This document shows positions 5,684-9,369 of a DNA stretch of 9,369 nt, piece after piece. This DNA is from Oscillospiraceae bacterium (GTDB lineage Bacteria; Bacillota; Clostridia; Oscillospirales; Ruminococcaceae): NCBI GenBank assembly GCA_017416665.1, contig JAFQBO010000398.1, positions 1 to 9,369 on the forward strand. The letters run 5' to 3'. Numbering within the stretch: the first letter of the stretch is position 1; each line of letters begins with the position of its first letter. A model generated the notes under the pieces. The model searched no databases. It was not told the DNA's origin and worked only from the letters and a program-made list of their open reading frames with translations. The position numbers were made by a program, and so were the translations under genes.

Positions 5684-6382
5684 ATGAATAAAGAAAACTG
5701 GTATTATGTTGATGAAGAAAACTGGAAAAAAGAATTTTCCAATACAATAAACCAACTGCTTAAAGAAAAAAATGTAAGTATAAATAAAGTTGCTTCGGCT
5801 ATAAATGCCGATCCTAAAACATTACGCAATTACATTGACTGTAAAAGCATACCATCTGCAATAATGATTATGCGACTTGCAAAGTACTTCAATGTAAGCC
5901 TTGATTATATGACAACAAACGGTAAAAGTGATACAGGTTACTCGGATGAAACAGTTACAGAGCTTGGTACTCTTGTAAAAAACTTTGATGTAACACTCGA
6001 AAAATCCAAAGAATCCGATGATACTGTCATTCTTAAGATAAAAGACAGAATTATTGCTACAATTATCAGGGAACTGTATCTGACAAAAGAGTCGATGAAT
6101 TATGATAATACTGTACAAAAACTTGCAAAATACTATGGCAAAATGAAAGTGTACAATAATAATCTTGTGGATTATGACACATTTCAGAACCTTATATCAC
6201 ATGAATATATTTATCATGATATTGAAGATGATATAATGGAATGTGTTGATGAAAACGGAAACAACTGTCTTGGTATTGATCCATACACCTTCGATGAAAT
6301 TCAAAAGCGTGAAGATGAATGGGAGCAGATGACCACTACAGAACGTGAGACCTGGTGGAATAACTATTCAAAAAAGAAATGA
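5684..6382 (+). CDS. XRE-family helix-turn-helix regulator with long C-terminal domain
   Basis: A 232-residue protein. Residues about 16-76 form an XRE-type helix-turn-helix: WKKEFSNTINQLLKEKNVSINKVASAINADPKTLRNYIDCK, then a region like IPSAIMIMRLAKYFNVSLDYM, the usual five-helix pattern. Residues 80-230 are a charged, largely helical domain with no relative I recognise, acidic near 190-220 and ending ERETWWNNYSKKK. This is longer than a simple Cro/CI repressor, so the tail may sense a signal or make oligomers. The start is preceded by GGTGAGG. It is the only plus-strand gene here and has its own consensus promoter. Inverted repeats in its leader are candidate operators. It may also control the divergent ligase gene, but nothing shows this. 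Confidence 0.85.
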   Translation: MNKENWYYVDEENWKKEFSNTINQLLKEKNVSINKVASAINADPKTLRNYIDCKSIPSAIMIMRLAKYFNVSLDYMTTNGKSDTGYSDETVTELGTLVKNFDVTLEKSKESDDTVILKIKDRIIATIIRELYLTKESMNYDNTVQKLAKYYGKMKVYNNNLVDYDTFQNLISHEYIYHDIEDDIMECVDENGNNCLGIDPYTFDEIQKREDEWEQMTTTERETWWNNYSKKK

Positions 6383-6384
6383 AA

Positions 6385-6416
6385 AACGCTTCAATACAGA
6401 TTTGTATTGAAGCGTT
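6385..6416. terminator. 32-bp palindromic terminator of the XRE regulator (copy 1 of 2)
   Basis: A perfect 14-bp stem (6385-6398 with 6403-6416) with a GATT loop, 2 nt after the stop codon. The same 32 bases recur at 6710-6741. In the gene's direction it runs straight into the repeat start TTCAGTTTGTCGAAAAAGT, with no T run. The opposite strand has a T5 run on the gene side. Confidence 0.85.
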
Positions 6417-6711
6417 CAGTTTGTCGAAAAAGTTCCTGTTGAAAAGATTTTTCAAAATTAAAAGTTTCGGTCAAGCCTTTTCAAAGGCTTGCGGTTTCCA
6501 AAGGCAGAGCCTTTGGTCGCACTCCGCAGAGTGCGAAATACCCCATCGGAGGCGTATTTACGAGGGGTGAATTGAAAAACAGCCCAGTTGGCTGTTTTTC
6601 AAGAGGGGACGCTTTACAAGAGAAAGCGTCCCCTAACTTTGGTCGTACTCAAGTTTACCTGCCGATTTAATCGGCACGAAAATCTAATTTGAGGTTTATC
6701 GACAGTCTGAA
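6414..6711 (+). repeat. Intergenic repeat element with eight hairpins
   Basis: This is the body of the 371-nt gene-free stretch 6383-6753. The outer ends are imperfect inverted repeats (TTCAG-nn-TGTCGA-n-AAA, 14 of 17). Inside are stem-loops at 6439-6455 (7 bp), 6472-6491 (8-9 bp), 6498-6516 (8), 6517-6536 (8), 6540-6568 (8 with a bulge), 6572-6602 (13), 6604-6634 (12) and 6660-6676 (7), with a longer pairing of 6647-6655 and 6686-6693 around the last. No open frame of note is present. The first 70 bases match the copy split between 1-25 and 189-225. Similar sequences with AAAAGTTTCGGTCAAGCC are, from memory, common in Ruminococcaceae genomes, but I cannot name the family. Confidence 0.75.
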
Positions 6712-6741
6712 CGCTTCAATACAGATTTGTATTGAAGCGTT
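6710..6741. terminator. 32-bp palindromic terminator of the lipoprotein gene (copy 2 of 2)
   Basis: Identical in all 32 bases to 6385-6416: 14-bp stem with GATT loop. It starts 12 nt after the lipoprotein stop codon. In the gene's direction (minus) it runs into TTCAGACTGTCGATAAA. It ends the operon from the right while copy 1 ends the regulator from the left. Confidence 0.85.
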
Positions 6742-6753
6742 CTTATTGTTTTA

Positions 6754-7437
6754 TCAGCCTAAATAACACAGAGTGTTTATAAATGCCTCGTATTTTTCTT
6801 CATCAAAGAAATAACCGGCTTTAAAGTTTTTTGACTCACCCTTATAATCAGTTGTTATATCAGTCCAGGCTCCCGGATGAATTCTTACACGGTAATATCT
6901 GCCCGTATTTTTACAAAATACGTATACTGCACGATACTCATCAAATATCTGATGATAAATAATACACTTATCGTCTTCTTTGTACACTGTTGGTTCAACA
7001 TCATCGTTTCCAAAGAGATCTGAAAATACATATTCTATTGCATCATTGGAAAACACACCACCCTGCTCCTGAAATGCATCCGAACAATAAATAGACAAAA
7101 TGCTTTCTCCGCATTCTGAATCACTGCCAACACCAATTTCAGTGTTTTGAACACAATCATCATGATACATAGGATCTTCCTCGAAAGTCATATCGCTCAT
7201 TGGGGCATAAAAACCAAGCCCGAATCTGAATGTAGCTGTCCATCCTGCTTTTTTCAGTATTTCCGAAGCATCATTTGTATTATCTGTTGAATTTTTCAAT
7301 TTATTCTCTGATTCACTTTCAGATGTTAAGGAATCTTCATTTTTATTGGTGGTATTATTAGTGGAAGTGTTTGTACATCCTACAAAAACGGTTGTTATCA
7401 TTATAACTGATGTTAATATTAATAATATTTTTTTCAT
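6754..7437 (-). CDS. Putative secreted lipoprotein
   Basis: A 227-residue protein starting MKKILLILTS with a hydrophobic stretch and a lipobox VFVGC (C21), so it should be lipid-anchored outside the membrane. A Ser/Thr/Asn-rich linker follows (22-60), then a compact domain of about 165 residues with aromatic and acidic patches (GLGFYAPMSDMTFEED, YRAVYVFCKNTGRYYRVRIHPG). I do not recognise the domain. The open frame extends 28 codons further upstream, but the start is placed at 7437 because GAGGAG (7445-7450) lies 7 nt before it and the signal peptide begins there; the longer version would overlap the upstream gene. It follows the leucine-rich-repeat gene by 31 nt with no terminator between, so the two are probably cotranscribed. 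Confidence 0.8.
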   Translation of the reverse strand: MKKILLILTSVIMITTVFVGCTNTSTNNTTNKNEDSLTSESESENKLKNSTDNTNDASEILKKAGWTATFRFGLGFYAPMSDMTFEEDPMYHDDCVQNTEIGVGSDSECGESILSIYCSDAFQEQGGVFSNDAIEYVFSDLFGNDDVEPTVYKEDDKCIIYHQIFDEYRAVYVFCKNTGRYYRVRIHPGAWTDITTDYKGESKNFKAGYFFDEEKYEAFINTLCYLG

Positions 7438-7468
7438 ATTAAAACTCCTCTTTAAAATATTGTGTTTT

Positions 7469-9160
7469 TTATAACTCTCCCTTTGCAAGAGCCGCCGCAA
7501 TAGCCGCTGCGTCACGTACACTTATATCGCCATCACCGTTGAAATCTGCATTTGCCGGAAGTGTACCCGTTGTTCCCTTCGCAAGAGCCTTTGCAATGGC
7601 TGCTGCATCACGTACGTTTACTACACCATCACAATTTGCATCGCCTACAGGATATTCTTCAGTTGGTTCTGTACCTGGTTCAGTTGGTTCTGTACCTGGT
7701 TCAGTTGGTTCTGTACCTGGTTCAGTCGGATCTGTACCTGGTTCAGTCGGGTTTGTGCCTGGTTCAGTCGGGTCTGTGCCTGGTTCAGTTGGGTCTGTAC
7801 CTGGTTCGGTTGGATCTGTGCTTGGCTCTGTCGGTGCATCCAATGCTACAAAAATACGATTGTATTTTTCAGCATACGCTTCAGCTGTTGAACCGGTATA
7901 GCCGTAAATTTTCATAGTAGAATCTGTAGAGCCAAATGTGTATTCAGAATCAGAGATTACACATTCCGGATTATCAATTGTAATTTTTTCGAGGTTGTCA
8001 CAATATTCAAAAGCTCTCCAACCAATTTCAGTAACATTTTCCGGGAATGTAAGTTCTGTTATTGTATCACAATCACTAAAGGAATAATCTCCAATCTTTT
8101 CAAGACCACTGCCAAATGTTACTTTTTTAAGATAATCGCAGTTGCTGAATGTGTATTCTTTAATTTCCGTCAATTTGTCAGGTGTAACAATTTCTGTAAT
8201 ATTACTTTCTGCAAGAGCATACGTACCTAAATCTGTAAGTTCAGCAGGAAGTACTATTTCATGTTTATTTTCATAAAATGCATAATCGCCGATTTTAGTA
8301 ACACTATCAGCAATTTCCACTGTTTCCAAACTGCTGCAGCTATAAAAAGCATAGTCACCAATTACATCTACACCATCGCCGATTTTTGCATACTGAATAT
8401 TTCTGTCGGAAAATGCAGAATTTGCAATTCCTCTTGTACCTTCTTTTGTTTCCAGTTTTTTTGCACTTTCACCATATATAACCCAATTATGAATATACCA
8501 GATATCTTCTTCTGACTGAGCATTAATTAATGGTGTATTCATAAATGAACTGGAATACATTTCTTTAAGACTTTCTGGTAAAACAACACTTGTTAATTTT
8601 GAACCGTAAAATGCCCGTGAGCCTATACTCTCGACACCTTCAGGAATAATCAGCTTTTTAAGGCTGTCGCAATTATGAAATGCTTCTTCACCAATTGTTT
8701 TAAGTCCGCTTCCTAACTGAACATCAGACAAATTTCCACATTCATCAAAAGCAAATGAGCCGATTTCTGTAACTGAATCCGGAATTACTATGCTCTGGAG
8801 CTTATTACAGCATTTGAAAAATGCTGAATTACCTATTTTTGTAATACCTTCAGGTATTGTAATATTAGCCAAATAATAACAATACGAAAAAGCTGAATCA
8901 CCTATGACTTTAACAGGTAAACCGTCAATCTCAGCAGGAATTTCAATATTTGTTACCTCGTCATTACAATCTGTTATCATAACATAATCATCAACCGCAT
9001 CAAGGTTTTCGTCAACCAGCTCATATGTCAGGTCTTCGTATGTCTCCGCACTTGCAGTAATGCTTACATTTTCTGCAATCTCCCTGCAGTAAGGTGTGAT
9101 ACCTGTAATGAGGGATAAGGCACATACACATGCGATAAGTTTTTTGTTTCTGATTTTCAT
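7469..9160 (-). CDS. Secreted leucine-rich-repeat (BspA-type) dockerin protein
   Basis: A 563-residue secreted protein. Residues 1-38 form a signal peptide ending near ITASA. Residues 65-400 carry about a dozen BspA-type leucine-rich repeats (LRR_5), with the pattern IGDYAFYSCSSLETVEIADSVTK. Residues 443-503 are a linker of eight 7-residue units TEPGT(D/E/N)P. Residues 505-562 are a type I dockerin: calcium loops DANCDGVVNVRD (507-518) and DFNGDGDISVRD (539-550), each followed by AAAIA-x-ALAKG. Such repeats usually serve binding to surfaces or other proteins, and the dockerin would tether the protein to a cohesin. The start at 9160 has GGAGGAG 5 nt upstream. The binding partner is unknown. 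Confidence 0.93.
   Translation of the reverse strand: MKIRNKKLIACVCALSLITGITPYCREIAENVSITASAETYEDLTYELVDENLDAVDDYVMITDCNDEVTNIEIPAEIDGLPVKVIGDSAFSYCYYLANITIPEGITKIGNSAFFKCCNKLQSIVIPDSVTEIGSFAFDECGNLSDVQLGSGLKTIGEEAFHNCDSLKKLIIPEGVESIGSRAFYGSKLTSVVLPESLKEMYSSSFMNTPLINAQSEEDIWYIHNWVIYGESAKKLETKEGTRGIANSAFSDRNIQYAKIGDGVDVIGDYAFYSCSSLETVEIADSVTKIGDYAFYENKHEIVLPAELTDLGTYALAESNITEIVTPDKLTEIKEYTFSNCDYLKKVTFGSGLEKIGDYSFSDCDTITELTFPENVTEIGWRAFEYCDNLEKITIDNPECVISDSEYTFGSTDSTMKIYGYTGSTAEAYAEKYNRIFVALDAPTEPSTDPTEPGTDPTEPGTDPTEPGTNPTEPGTDPTEPGTEPTEPGTEPTEPGTEPTEEYPVGDANCDGVVNVRDAAAIAKALAKGTTGTLPANADFNGDGDISVRDAAAIAAALAKGEL
7661..7828 (-). repeat. Eight tandem 21-bp units coding for the TEPGTDP linker
   Basis: Eight contiguous in-frame units of 21 bp, each giving seven residues (T-E-P-G-T-D/E-P). 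The three units nearest the dockerin (7661-7723) are identical in DNA; the others differ by a few bases, and the most distant is the most diverged. This gradient suggests recent slippage expansion at the dockerin end. Open frames on the other strands across here are artefacts of the repeat. Confidence 0.95.
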
Positions 9161-9203
9161 TTTTTCTCCTCCAAAAATTTATATTTTATTTTCGCCAACA
9201 CAT

Positions 9204-9232
9204 ATTATAACTCAAATGAGTAATAATGTCAA
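9204..9232 (-). promoter_or_regulatory. Proximal consensus promoter of the LRR dockerin operon (P1)
   Basis: On the minus strand TTGACA (9227-9232), 17-nt spacer, TATAAT (9204-9209). The spacer holds the small palindrome ACTCAAATGAGT (9210-9221, plus-strand reading), directly against the -10 box. The distance to the start codon is 43 nt. Confidence 0.85.
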
Positions 9233-9246
9233 TAAAATACACCACT

Positions 9247-9277
9247 CTTCTGAGAATTGTACAGTATTACTCAGAAG
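9247..9277. promoter_or_regulatory. 31-bp palindrome over the distal promoter, candidate operator
   Basis: CTTCTGAG (9247-9254) and CTCAGAAG (9270-9277) are perfect 8-bp arms, with a TGTACA palindrome at the centre. The half ACTCAG resembles the ACTCA half of the small palindrome inside P1, so one regulator might bind both. It lies between the -35 box of P2 and P1, a place suited to repression or promoter choice. Confidence 0.5.
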
Positions 9278-9285
9278 CGTGTCAA
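9256..9285 (-). promoter_or_regulatory. Distal promoter candidate of the LRR dockerin operon (P2)
   Basis: On the minus strand TTGACA (9280-9285), 18-nt spacer, TACAAT (9256-9261), 53 bp upstream of P1 by -35 position. It overlaps a 31-bp inverted repeat that covers the spacer and the -10 box. Confidence 0.6.
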
Positions 9286-9369
9286 TATTTGTAAACATTT
9301 TGCATATATCACATGTTTCTGCATACTGTTACAAAACTTTAAAAAATATTATACATTATATTTCCCGAA

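Noticed and set aside
6754..7521. Longer 255-residue version of the lipoprotein
   Set aside because: It would overlap the upstream gene by 53 bases, has no ribosome site, and would bury the signal peptide behind 28 charged residues.
7661..7828. Regular 21-bp repeats as a possible CRISPR array
   Set aside because: The units are contiguous, with no variable spacers, and code in frame for a Thr-Pro-Glu linker.
7539..7917. Two long plus-strand open frames opposite the LRR dockerin gene, and a minus-strand one at 7645-7839
   Set aside because: They arise because 21-bp repeats keep every frame open. They have low-complexity products and no ribosome sites, while the minus-strand gene has a signal peptide, LRRs and a dockerin in frame.

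Overview
The window looks like chromosome from a Ruminococcus-like, spore-forming member of the Clostridia. Four things point there: spoVAD-spoVAE spore genes, two secreted proteins ending in type I dockerins (one with a BspA-type leucine-rich repeat body, one with a zinc-metallopeptidase motif), AT-rich DNA with strong GGAGG-type ribosome binding sites, and classical TTGACA/TATAAT promoters. The assignment is inference from gene content; no marker in the window fixes a species.

Layout, left to right. Positions 1-247 hold repeat DNA: one copy of a repeat on the minus strand, split by a 162-bp hairpin-forming element. Next come spoVAE (248-601) and spoVAD (618-1625), a minus-strand operon for dipicolinic acid transport into the spore, with a possible forespore-type promoter. 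A small two-helix membrane protein follows (1770-2306), then a second hairpin-forming element of nearly the same size (2324-2483). After it lie a secreted dockerin metallopeptidase-like protein (2554-4326) and an RNA-ligase-family protein (4579-5490), both on the minus strand. The only plus-strand gene, an XRE-type regulator (5684-6382), is divergent from the ligase. The stretch 6383-6753 has no gene: two identical 32-bp palindromes flank a chain of hairpins. Last is a minus-strand pair, a leucine-rich-repeat dockerin protein (7469-9160) followed by a lipoprotein (6754-7437), driven from tandem promoters near 9204-9285.

The genes are fairly ordinary for this kind of organism. SpoVAD/SpoVAE serve spore formation and germination. 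The two dockerin proteins would be secreted and could dock onto cohesin scaffolds. The ligase and regulator are separate units whose partner functions cannot be read from the sequence.

The most interesting material is between the genes. The hairpins at the 3' ends of at least three genes are followed directly by the same sequence, TTCAG-nn-T-n-TCGA-n-AA, which opens a repeat of which two copies continue into AAAAGTTTCGGTCAA-n-CC. Two more gene ends carry weaker matches. In two of these places a 160-162 bp full-length imperfect palindrome sits 37-38 nt into the repeat. The two palindromes align in their cores but have different end sequences, each still able to pair with itself. For the first one, the uninterrupted copy near 6414-6482 serves as an internal empty-site comparison and suggests a TTA target duplication. 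This is a nested family of small non-coding mobile or structured elements tied to gene ends. I could not identify it as a named family.
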